From NCBI GenBank assembly GCA_016870855.1, contig VGAF01000067.1:1-6261 (forward strand): a stretch of DNA of 6,261 nt, written 5' to 3'. The notes below the pieces were generated by a model. It was not told where the DNA came from. It saw only the letters and a program-made list of their open reading frames with translations, and ran no database searches. Source of the DNA: Actinomycetota bacterium. Its GTDB lineage: Bacteria; Actinomycetota; Actinomycetes; Nanopelagicales; Nanopelagicaceae. Shown here in pieces: positions 1 to 5,799 of this stretch. Each line of letters begins with the position of its first letter. Within the stretch, counting starts at the first letter, position 1. The position numbers were made by a program, and so were the translations under genes.

Positions 1-18
1 ACCCCGCCAAGTCTTGCG

Positions 19-91
19 AGCCCCCCATCGGAATCGAACCGATGACCTTTTCCTTACCATGGAAACGCTCTACCGACTGAGCTAGGGGGGC
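19..91 (-). tRNA. trnT: tRNA-Thr (anticodon GGU)
   Basis: Read on the minus strand, a 73-base cloverleaf folds without gaps. The 7-bp acceptor stem is GCCCCCC with GGGGGGC, the D stem is GCTC/GAGC, and the anticodon stem is TTTCC/GGAAA around the loop ATGGTAA, which places GGT at positions 34-36. The T arm is ATCGG-TTCGATT-CCGAT. The discriminator base is T, and the bases after it read CGC, so the CCA end is not encoded and must be added by CCA-adding enzyme, as is common in Actinobacteria. GGU reads the threonine codons ACC and ACU. The gene lies 43 bases downstream of the oxidoreductase gene on the same strand, with its own promoter candidate in that gap. Confidence 0.97.
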
Positions 92-109
92 AAAAGAAAA
101 GCGGGCTGA

Positions 110-138
110 AGAATACCCTGTTTTCAATTACCGGTTAA
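110..138 (-). promoter_or_regulatory. Candidate sigma-70-type promoter of tRNA-Thr
   Basis: On the minus strand TTAACC (138-133) and TATTCT (115-110) are separated by exactly 17 bases. They would start transcription near 103, about 12 bases before the mature tRNA. The stretch between the -10 box and the predicted start is rich in G and C (TCAGCCC), as in stringently controlled stable-RNA promoters. The -35 box overlaps the stop codon of the oxidoreductase gene. The -35 match is only partial, so this is a pattern-based inference. Confidence 0.4.
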
Positions 139-1085
139 CCCTTTGGATCAAGCACTATTTTGCCTACAGTCTTACGTGCCAACATATCGCGATGCGCCTG
201 CGCTGCCTGCGATAACGGATAAGTCGCCCCAACAATCGGCTTTAACTTCCCACTCATTATTAATCCAAATAGATCCATGAAAACTTCTGCCATCAACTCT
301 TTTTCTGCGAGCGCATTAACTAACCAAAATCCACTTACTGTCTGGGATTTCGGCATCAAAACTCCAGGCTGCAAACTCTTCGGCGGCTTACGCGATGCCA
401 TTCCGTAGAAAATCAATCGACCAAATGGCGCCAACGCCTCGAGCGATTGATCAAATGTTGTTCCGCCCACCATCTCCAAAATTAAATCAACTGGCTTGCC
501 GTTATTTGCCGCAATCAACGCCGCCTTTAAATCCGCTTCCCCGGCATCAACTACCGCATCTGCACCCAATTCTTTACATAACTTCTTCTTCTCATCCGAT
601 GAAGTCACAGCGATTACAAACGCGCCCCACAATTTCGCAAGCTGAATCGCAACCGATCCAACGCCGCCCGCACCAGCATGAACCACAACGCTCTCGCCCG
701 CTTTCACATGTCCCATCGTTTTTAGGATCATGTGCGCTGTTGTTCCTTGCACCATCATCGCAAGCGCCGCACCATCACTTACGCCATCTGGAAGTGGAAT
801 CACCGTCTTGGTATTAACCAAAGTCTTCTCGCAATATCCGCCCGTCGATGCAAGCGCCAACACTCGCGATCCATCCGGCATCTTGCCCACAACTTCCATT
901 CCTGGAATCAACGGCAATTTCTGTGAGGATAAATATGAATTCTCCGTCTGGTGCGTGTCCGCGTAATTGATACCAATCGCAGTCACATTCAAAACAACTT
1001 GGCTACCCGCGGGAACTGGCTCGGGAAGATCGACATACTTCATTACTTCTGGACCACCGAACTCAGTTATATAAATAGCTTTCAT
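135..1085 (-). CDS. NADPH:quinone oxidoreductase-like, zinc-free medium-chain dehydrogenase
   Basis: This 316-residue cytosolic enzyme belongs to the quinone-reductase (zeta-crystallin) branch of the medium-chain dehydrogenase/reductase superfamily, whose members use NADPH to reduce quinones or activated double bonds. The GroES-like N-terminal domain contains the family motif GINYADTHQ (38-46). The Rossmann domain carries the dinucleotide-binding loop AGAGGVG (137-143) followed by the helix around 144-153. The C-terminus (AQAHRDMLARKTVGKIVLDP) is typical. No catalytic or structural zinc cysteine cluster is visible, as expected for this branch. The segment between GMEVVG and DGSRVLAL is shorter than in E. 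coli Qor-type enzymes, because the usual VGxxVxxxxxGD stretch is missing. The ATG follows a TAGGTT box by 6 bases and has no good Shine-Dalgarno, so it may be read leaderless. The natural substrate cannot be told from the sequence. Confidence 0.93.
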   Translation of the reverse strand: MKAIYITEFGGPEVMKYVDLPEPVPAGSQVVLNVTAIGINYADTHQTENSYLSSQKLPLIPGMEVVGKMPDGSRVLALASTGGYCEKTLVNTKTVIPLPDGVSDGAALAMMVQGTTAHMILKTMGHVKAGESVVVHAGAGGVGSVAIQLAKLWGAFVIAVTSSDEKKKLCKELGADAVVDAGEADLKAALIAANNGKPVDLILEMVGGTTFDQSLEALAPFGRLIFYGMASRKPPKSLQPGVLMPKSQTVSGFWLVNALAEKELMAEVFMDLFGLIMSGKLKPIVGATYPLSQAAQAHRDMLARKTVGKIVLDPKG

Positions 1086-1100
1086 GTGCTCAACCTACGC
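1086..1100 (-). promoter_or_regulatory. Candidate leaderless -10 promoter of the oxidoreductase gene
   Basis: On the minus strand the box TAGGTT (1097-1092) fits the TANNNT form of an actinobacterial -10 element and sits 6 bases before the ATG. Transcription starting 7 bases after the box would begin on the A of the start codon. No clear -35 box lies 16-18 bases upstream, where the end of the peptidase gene is. The same ten bases, GCGTAGGTTG, occur upstream of the sugar-binding protein gene. An internal promoter here would let the oxidoreductase be expressed independently of the transporter operon. An AGG triplet in the box could alternatively act as a poor ribosome site. Confidence 0.45.
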
Positions 1101-1111
1101 TATCTTGCATC

Positions 1112-2521
1112 TCATCGGCCATTGGCAAACTGATCCACGATGATTCGAGCAATTATCGGCTTTGCTGATTCGTAGGAAATTCCATAGATGTGCAAGAAGG
1201 CTTCTTCAAAGGTCTTACCTGAAGCCATGTATTCGATGAAACTGACTAATGATCCTGGCCCTTTAAGAGCTACGAGTATTTCTACTGTCCGTGCGCTCAT
1301 TTCATACTTCATTGCATAAGCGAAATTGTCCCAATTCTTTTCATAGTGAGACATTGAAAGATAATCAAGAACCAATTCATAGTTGAGTTTCACGCAGTAT
1401 TCGTACGGGCAATCGGAATAGAGCAGTTTTGAATCGACAGCCCTGAACCTCATAAAACCATCGAATGACTCGAAATTATTGACGGCTCCTTCGATGAAAA
1501 CGGCAGAACCTTCGTTGAACCACGAAGGCGGTGTGTAAATCCTCTGGAACCAGCGATCGCCGAGAATTACACGCTGAATCGTGTGCAGATACTCGTGTGC
1601 GATGTTGACACCTAGAAAGGCTCGGGCATACTCCGAATACGTTTGGTTGAGCTGCTCTCTCGAGCCTTTATCGGTCATGCCCTGCATGATGACGCCATCT
1701 AGATTCGAATCAACAAATGATTGCGCAAAACAGACTTCTCGCTTGACCGGACAAATCTCCGTAACAGCGTTAGCGTGCCTGTTCTTGAACGCGGTCGTCT
1801 CGTTTGCATACATACGCTTAAAGGTTTCGTCTGCCCACCCTGAGTCTTTGAAATTAAACACGAAGACTTTCAAATTGCTGACATTTCGCGCAGAAGGTAG
1901 GGCACGGGAAACCAACTCCATGGGCCGCTTAATATCTGCATAGTTTGGAACGGTATTTGGTCCCATAACTATCTCGACTTTCCCAAGCTTGCTCGTATTT
2001 GCAGCAACATTCTTTGAAATCGCTAGCCAAGCTTGGTATGGAATTCCTAATCGCTTCTCATAAACATCTTGCCAGCTCGTTGGAATTTCGCTTGGGATCT
2101 CAAAAACTTGCTTTTCGATTGGAAACGCACCATTTTCGCCACGCGACCACAGAGTCTCTGCAAAAGTTAATGGCTTTGCACTCTGCGTAACTGTCGGAGT
2201 TGCAATTGGAGTTGGCGCAACCGACTCAGTCGGAGATAGCGTTGGAGTGGGAGTGATGGAAGGCGTTGGAGTTGGCGATGGCGTTGGAGAAAGAGATGGC
2301 GCCTGAGAAACTGAAGGAGCAGGAGTCGCAACGACATTCGATCTCTTAACCCAAACTAACTTCTTCCCCTTCTTCACGCATCGAAACTCATTTCCGGACT
2401 TAACTGCGACCTTCCCCGCACGGGGGCAAGTAGCGCCAGCCTTGACTGCGCCAATAGCCGGCAACGTGGAAAGAATTGTCGATACGAATAAAAATAGAAG
2501 AAAGAATCTATAGCGCCTCAA
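1112..2521 (-). CDS. Secreted HExxH metallopeptidase-like protein with Pro/Ser/Thr tether
   Basis: The 469-residue product starts with an export signal: basic residues MRRYR, a hydrophobic core at 6-23, and a probable cleavage site after AIGA (25) or VKA (28). A small basic module with C32 and C48 (C-x15-C, ending KKGKKLVWVK) follows, then a Pro/Ser/Thr-rich tether (about 65-110) and a globular domain (about 117-469). That domain holds HEYLH (309-313), with WFNEGSA (334-340) placing Glu337 as a plausible third zinc ligand 24 residues on. This is the gluzincin arrangement seen in peptidase-MA-like families, so the catalytic residues look intact. Further cysteine pairs (257/264, 371/376) suit an exported protein. 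The TTG start is supported by an AAGGG ribosome site 7 bases upstream, overlapping the MalG-type permease stop. Ten bases separate the two genes, so co-transcription is likely. Substrate unknown; peptidase activity is inferred from the motif. Confidence 0.82.
   Translation of the reverse strand: MRRYRFFLLFLFVSTILSTLPAIGAVKAGATCPRAGKVAVKSGNEFRCVKKGKKLVWVKRSNVVATPAPSVSQAPSLSPTPSPTPTPSITPTPTLSPTESVAPTPIATPTVTQSAKPLTFAETLWSRGENGAFPIEKQVFEIPSEIPTSWQDVYEKRLGIPYQAWLAISKNVAANTSKLGKVEIVMGPNTVPNYADIKRPMELVSRALPSARNVSNLKVFVFNFKDSGWADETFKRMYANETTAFKNRHANAVTEICPVKREVCFAQSFVDSNLDGVIMQGMTDKGSREQLNQTYSEYARAFLGVNIAHEYLHTIQRVILGDRWFQRIYTPPSWFNEGSAVFIEGAVNNFESFDGFMRFRAVDSKLLYSDCPYEYCVKLNYELVLDYLSMSHYEKNWDNFAYAMKYEMSARTVEILVALKGPGSLVSFIEYMASGKTFEEAFLHIYGISYESAKPIIARIIVDQFANGR
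2192..2329 (-). repeat. Low-complexity Pro/Ser/Thr tether-coding tract
   Basis: This stretch inside the peptidase-like gene encodes runs of SPTPSPTPTP type and alternates short GTTGGAG, GTTGGCG and GATGGCG units on the plus strand. At the protein level it separates the exported two-cysteine module from the metallopeptidase domain, probably as an extended flexible or glycosylated linker. Such tracts often vary in length between strains through slippage. Confidence 0.6.
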
Positions 2522-2528
2522 AAAAGCG

Positions 2529-2533
2529 CCCTT
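2529..2533 (-). promoter_or_regulatory. Ribosome binding site deciding the TTG start of the peptidase gene
   Basis: The minus strand reads AAGGG here, ending 7 bases before TTG at 2521-2519 and sharing bases with the TAA stop of the upstream permease. No in-frame ATG or GTG gives a full signal peptide, so the TTG start is favoured. The overlap with the stop codon is the arrangement expected for coupled translation. Confidence 0.6.
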
Positions 2534-3416
2534 AACCCTTAGTTGAGCCGAGCGTTAAACCAGATACGAACTGGCGCTTCAAGATGAAGAAGATAATCAA
2601 CGTAGGTAGCGCCGCCATGATCGCACCGGCCGCCAAGAGATTAAAGTCAGTTACGAATTCACCTTGGAGTCGACCAAGCGCTGAGGTAATCGGACGCTTG
2701 TTATCGCTCTTGATAAGCACAATCGCCCAGAAAAACTCATTATAAATCCACGTCGTCATCAACACCGATAGCGCCGCCAATGGTGGGCGAAGCAACGGCA
2801 GAATCACATTCCAGTAATGCCTAAATACCGAAGCCCCATCAACCATCGCCGACTCGGAAATCTCCTTCGGAATAGTCTTCATATAAGAGGACATAACGAA
2901 GGTCGCAAAGCCAACCTGCAACGCAACGTGAATCAAAATCACGCCGAGATAGCTGTCATAGAGAATATTGCGATTTCCGACCAAATCCCCAATCCAGATA
3001 TACATCTTAAATAGCGGGGCATAAACAAGCTGGACTGGAAGCAAATTACCCGCGGTAAAAAGCAACAACAAGTAAAGGTTGAACTTAAAGGAGTACCGCG
3101 TCACCACGAAGGCAATCAACGATCCAAAGAACAACGTTAAGAAAACCGCCGGAATCGCCACAATAAATGAGTTAGAGAGATACTCCCAAATATTCATCAA
3201 CCGATAAGCATCGGCATAGTTCCGAAGATTCAAAGTATCTGGACGAGAGAAGACGCCCTTCTGGATGATGTCGCTATAAGGACGAAGCGAGGTCCAAAAT
3301 GTCCAAAGAATCGGAATCATCCAAACCACCGCAAAGATCGCGATAAAGGTAGTAATCAACGCGTCCTTATATTTCTGGCGATTACGGTACTTCTGATCCT
3401 TAACTATGCCGCTCAC
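2532..3416 (-). CDS. Carbohydrate ABC transporter permease, MalG type (CUT1)
   Basis: This 294-residue inner-membrane protein is one half of the transmembrane channel of a CUT1 sugar importer. Six hydrophobic segments are visible, at about 20-40, 82-108, 114-134, 155-178, 211-235 and 260-280. The cytoplasmic EAA loop that docks on the ATPase reads ESAMVDGAS (188-196) with ILP at 205-207, and the C-terminus RQFVSGLTLGSTKG is characteristic of MalG-type subunits. The length is normal. The start is GTG, overlapping the TGA stop of the MalF-type gene as GTGA. It is preceded by a strong AGGGAGGA ribosome site 7 bases upstream, which together indicate translational coupling and a stoichiometric pair. 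The sugar cannot be read from this subunit. Confidence 0.95.
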   Translation of the reverse strand: MSGIVKDQKYRNRQKYKDALITTFIAIFAVVWMIPILWTFWTSLRPYSDIIQKGVFSRPDTLNLRNYADAYRLMNIWEYLSNSFIVAIPAVFLTLFFGSLIAFVVTRYSFKFNLYLLLLFTAGNLLPVQLVYAPLFKMYIWIGDLVGNRNILYDSYLGVILIHVALQVGFATFVMSSYMKTIPKEISESAMVDGASVFRHYWNVILPLLRPPLAALSVLMTTWIYNEFFWAIVLIKSDNKRPITSALGRLQGEFVTDFNLLAAGAIMAALPTLIIFFILKRQFVSGLTLGSTKG

Positions 3417-4327
3417 TTGATGTCCTCCCTAAATACCGTTCGGAGGTAGAAAACAATCGGAATGATGCTAAGTAAGAAGAGAATCACGGCATAGGCCGCC
3501 CCGAGCATCGAAGCTGCCTGGCCATAAATATTGACGAAGACCAACATTCCCAAAATCGGCCAACCCGTAGAGGTTCCATAAATAATGTAAATCAGATCGA
3601 AGGCTCGAAGCGACTCAATCACCGTAATGACAATGATGATCGTATTTACCGGCGCCATCGCAGGAAGCACGATCTTCCTAAAGGTCTGCCACTCGGTCGC
3701 CCCATCAATCGCCGCCGCCTCACGTAGCGATGGATCGACCGACTTTAACCCCGCTAAATAAAGCAACATGATGTAACCAATATGGCGCCACGAGGCGATA
3801 CCTAAAATCACATAAGTATTAATCGAATAATTACCAAAAATCGGAATCGCATCCTCAATCCCGGGATGGCCGAGCAAAACCTGGACCAAGCCAGCCGGCC
3901 CGAGCATAAATCGCCAGATAATTCCGATAACCGCAAGCGATAGCACAACGGGTATGTAATAAACGCTCTCATAGATCTTATGGCCACGAATCGCACGATC
4001 TACTTGGTAAGCAAGCAAAACTCCAAGCGGCGTTGCAATAGAGGTAAACCACAACAACCAATAAGTGTTGTTCTGTAAAGCATCATAGAACTGGGGCGAA
4101 GCGGTAAATACCGTGTTGTAGTTAGCAAGTCCGGCCCACTTAATATCCGAGAGCTTTACACCATTCCAAAATGTAAATGACAATCCGATCGTCGATATCG
4201 CCGGAATCCAGACCCAAAAGACGTGCAAGAAAGTTGGAACGCCAATAAACAAAGAAAGCGTAAGAATATCTTTACGGGTAAAAGCCCGACGGCGACGAGT
4301 TTTTACTTTCGTCGCCGTCGTGGTCAT
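3413..4327 (-). CDS. Carbohydrate ABC transporter permease, MalF type (CUT1)
   Basis: The partner permease has 304 residues. A basic cytoplasmic N-terminus (KVKTRRRRAFTRK) precedes the first membrane segment (about 21-52). Further segments lie near 86-108, 120-142, 170-193, 226-250 and 258-294. The EAA docking loop is well kept: EAAAIDGAT (203-211) with VLP at 220-222. The length and lack of a large periplasmic P2 loop match the short MalF/UgpA-type subunits of Gram-positive sugar transporters rather than E. coli MalF. The ATG has an AAGG ribosome site 7 bases upstream, partly inside a weak hairpin. It follows the binding-protein gene by 42 bases and overlaps the MalG-type gene by 4. No ATPase gene is in the operon, so the complex presumably uses a shared MsiK-like ATPase encoded elsewhere (inference). 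Confidence 0.95.
   Translation of the reverse strand: MTTTATKVKTRRRRAFTRKDILTLSLFIGVPTFLHVFWVWIPAISTIGLSFTFWNGVKLSDIKWAGLANYNTVFTASPQFYDALQNNTYWLLWFTSIATPLGVLLAYQVDRAIRGHKIYESVYYIPVVLSLAVIGIIWRFMLGPAGLVQVLLGHPGIEDAIPIFGNYSINTYVILGIASWRHIGYIMLLYLAGLKSVDPSLREAAAIDGATEWQTFRKIVLPAMAPVNTIIIVITVIESLRAFDLIYIIYGTSTGWPILGMLVFVNIYGQAASMLGAAYAVILFLLSIIPIVFYLRTVFREDIK
3423..3430 (-). promoter_or_regulatory. Strong ribosome binding site for the GTG start of the MalG-type permease
   Basis: The minus strand reads AGGGAGGA, nearly a full complement of the 16S rRNA 3' end, 7 bases before GTG at 3416-3414. It lies inside the last codons of the MalF-type gene and fixes the choice of the GTG start over any later ATG. 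Confidence 0.8.
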
Positions 4328-4329
4328 AC

Positions 4330-4347
4330 AACTACCTTACTGTAGTT
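4330..4347 (-). promoter_or_regulatory. Weak hairpin covering the MalF-type gene ribosome site
   Basis: In the transcript AACTAC and GTAGTT form a perfect 6-bp stem around the loop AGTAAG. The ribosome site AAGG (4338-4335) spans the loop and the first base of the 3' arm. The stem has only two G-C pairs, so its effect is doubtful; it might lower permease translation relative to the abundant binding protein. No U tract follows, so it is not a terminator. Confidence 0.3.
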
Positions 4348-4358
4348 ATGCGTTTAAG

Positions 4359-4381
4359 CCACTAAATTTTTATGATAGTGG
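4359..4381 (-). promoter_or_regulatory. Hairpin at the stop codon of the sugar-binding protein gene
   Basis: In the transcript CCACTA and TAGTGG pair over 6 bp around an 11-base AT-rich loop containing the TAA stop. It sits at the 3' end of the binding-protein reading frame. Hairpins in this position in sugar ABC operons can protect the binding-protein mRNA and lower permease expression. Here that role is only inferred, and the long loop makes the structure weak. Confidence 0.25.
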
Positions 4382-5683
4382 AGGTAGCGCATCCCATGCT
4401 GCTTGTGTCTCTTCGAGAATCTTGTTGAGGTCTGCAGGATTCTTTAGGAAGTTCTGAATCTGAACACCAACAATTGGACCTGCGAAGTCGTTACGGCAAT
4501 CACGATCAAGGAAGTTCATAACGTTCTTCGCTTCGCCGATAACTGCAAGCTTCTGCTTATTGAATGCGTCATATCCTGATGAATCAAGACGTGAGTTCGC
4601 ATATAGAGAAGTATCGCCAGCAGCCTGAGCAGCCAACATACCGTTCTCGCTACCGCACCACTCAGCAAACGCAGCTCCACCTTCTGGGTTAGTTCCGTTT
4701 GTAGCAGCGCACATTCCATCGACAGGAGCGTCGATTGAATCGCGACCGAATTCTGGGTTGATTTCAGGGAATGGAACGATCCATAGATCGTCGTAATCAG
4801 CCTGTGATTGAGCCTTGAAATCGTTAGCCCACCATGAACCCATCATGATCGCACCGCACTTCTTCTGTAGTAGAAGATCGCGCATGCCATCCCATGAGAT
4901 ATCAAGAACGTTCTTGTTCATGTATGGAATCAACATTTCGAATCGCTTGAATACATCAACAGTCTTCTGATCGGTCCACTGTGCGCGGCCATTTAGAAGA
5001 TCGATGTGGTAGTTATAACCATTCAAGCGGGTGTTGAGGATGGAGAATGTACCCATCGCTTCCCAACCACCCTTGTCACCAAGTGCGTAGCCGATTAGGC
5101 CCTTCTTCTTGGTTCCTTCGAGCAACTTCATGAAGTCATCCCAGTTATATAGACCCTCTGGATCTAGACCAATCTCTTGCATCGTCGACTTGCGATAGTG
5201 CAAGCCCCATGGATACCAAGTTGTTGGGATGATGTATTGCTTGCCATCAGTCGGGTTAGTTGCACCACTGACGAATCCTGCTGGCATCTGATCTCCGAGG
5301 TTGCTGATGTTCTCGGAAAGATCTACTAACAATCCCTGATCTGCACGGAAATTAGTACGGAATCCAGCCATCCACTGGAATGCATCATCAGGTGTTCCTT
5401 GAAGATACTGTGAGATTCCATCTTGGAATGCATTTGTATCTCCAGAGCCCTGCATTGTGACTTCAATGCCTGTCTCTGCTGTGTAGGCATCAGCAAGTGC
5501 TTGCGCAATCTTCAGACCAGTTTCATCGTTCGTACGTGCAGTGAACTTAACTGGACCGGTTGCTTCGTCGCTGCCGCAACTTGATAGGAGTGTTCCTCCA
5601 CCAAGAAGACCAGCACCGCCGACCGCTGCGCCTTTGAGAACCGTGCGTCGCGATACGCCGTTCTCTTTGACTTCGTTCGACAT
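4370..5683 (-). CDS. Sugar ABC transporter substrate-binding lipoprotein (family 1), Tat-exported
   Basis: The 437-residue protein is the extracellular receptor of the importer encoded downstream. The N-terminus shows a twin-arginine signal, SRRTVLKG (11-18), a Gly/Ala-rich hydrophobic core (19-33) and a lipobox LSSC with Cys36 as the lipidated residue. This predicts folded export by Tat and anchoring to the outer face of the membrane. The mature part has the family 1 (MalE-like) layout: a first strand KFTART, a helix that begins with the GLKIAQALADAY segment, and the DDAFQWMAG stretch (99-107). Aromatic residues such as W104, W156, W159, W207, W284 and W285 could stack on a sugar ring. The ligand is not determinable. 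The ATG has an AAGGAA ribosome site (5694-5689). Codons are biased towards AAC, AAG and TTC, consistent with high expression. It is the first gene of the operon. Confidence 0.95.
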   Translation of the reverse strand: MSNEVKENGVSRRTVLKGAAVGGAGLLGGGTLLSSCGSDEATGPVKFTARTNDETGLKIAQALADAYTAETGIEVTMQGSGDTNAFQDGISQYLQGTPDDAFQWMAGFRTNFRADQGLLVDLSENISNLGDQMPAGFVSGATNPTDGKQYIIPTTWYPWGLHYRKSTMQEIGLDPEGLYNWDDFMKLLEGTKKKGLIGYALGDKGGWEAMGTFSILNTRLNGYNYHIDLLNGRAQWTDQKTVDVFKRFEMLIPYMNKNVLDISWDGMRDLLLQKKCGAIMMGSWWANDFKAQSQADYDDLWIVPFPEINPEFGRDSIDAPVDGMCAATNGTNPEGGAAFAEWCGSENGMLAAQAAGDTSLYANSRLDSSGYDAFNKQKLAVIGEAKNVMNFLDRDCRNDFAGPIVGVQIQNFLKNPADLNKILEETQAAWDALPPLS

Positions 5684-5699
5684 CGAACTTCCTTTTCTC

Positions 5700-5718
5700 T
5701 AGACCCGCCTTGGGTCTA
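5700..5718 (-). promoter_or_regulatory. Leader hairpin or operator upstream of the sugar-binding protein gene
   Basis: TAGACCC and GGGTCTA form a perfect 7-bp inverted repeat with a 5-base spacer. It ends 5 bases before the ribosome site. If transcription starts near 5721 from the TAGGTT box, the hairpin would lie at the very 5' end of the mRNA. It could therefore stabilise the transcript of a highly expressed gene or, read as DNA, be a repressor operator just after the start site. A GGTCTAGA copy lies in the promoter of the divergent gene (5784-5791). It does not resemble the usual LacI-family operator with a central CG. Confidence 0.5.
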
Positions 5719-5727
5719 AGTGCTCCC

Positions 5728-5737
5728 CAACCTACGC
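5728..5737 (-). promoter_or_regulatory. Candidate -10 promoter region of the sugar transporter operon
   Basis: The minus strand reads GCGTAGGTTG, containing a TANNNT-type -10 box TAGGTT (5734-5729). It would start transcription around 5721-5722, giving a leader of about 38 bases with the hairpin and ribosome site. No convincing -35 hexamer lies at the normal distance; the upstream region is G-rich. The same ten bases occur at leaderless distance before the oxidoreductase gene. Confidence 0.4.
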
Positions 5738-5787
5738 CCGCCTCACCCCGAAAGCGATGAACCTGAGATAACAAATAGGTATAGGTC

Positions 5788-5799
5788 TAGAATCGAAAT
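5788..5799 (+). promoter_or_regulatory. Candidate leaderless -10 promoter of the small membrane protein gene
   Basis: The box TAGAAT (5788-5793) is followed by 6 bases and then the ATG, so transcription would begin at or next to the start codon. No Shine-Dalgarno sequence lies 5-10 bases upstream, which favours a leaderless mRNA. A -35 element is not obvious. The box overlaps a GGTCTAGA sequence shared with the leader of the divergent sugar-binding protein gene. Confidence 0.5.

Noticed and set aside
98..120. Possible terminator after the oxidoreductase gene: GGGT and GCCC around 8 bases followed by a T-rich run on the minus strand
   Set aside because: The stem is only 4 bp including a G-T pair, and the same bases read better as the -10 and discriminator region of the tRNA promoter. 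Termination here is not supported.
395..817. Plus-strand open frame of 140 codons
   Set aside because: It lies wholly antisense to the oxidoreductase gene, is full of His, Pro and Ser in a low-complexity pattern, and has no ribosome site or recognisable domain. It is a shadow of the real gene.
1581..1943. Plus-strand open frame of 120 codons
   Set aside because: It is antisense to the conserved metallopeptidase domain, and its product shows no family resemblance or export signal. The opposite strand explains the sequence fully.
2398..2430. Possible lipoprotein site at Cys32 of the peptidase-like protein
   Set aside because: The residues before it are GATC, lacking Leu, Val or Ile at the -3 position. 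The cysteine fits better as a disulfide partner of Cys48.
5547..5774. Minus-strand open frame of 75 codons reading through the divergent promoter region
   Set aside because: It overlaps the Tat signal region of the binding protein in another frame, gives a very basic low-complexity product, and would cover the leader hairpin and promoter candidates.
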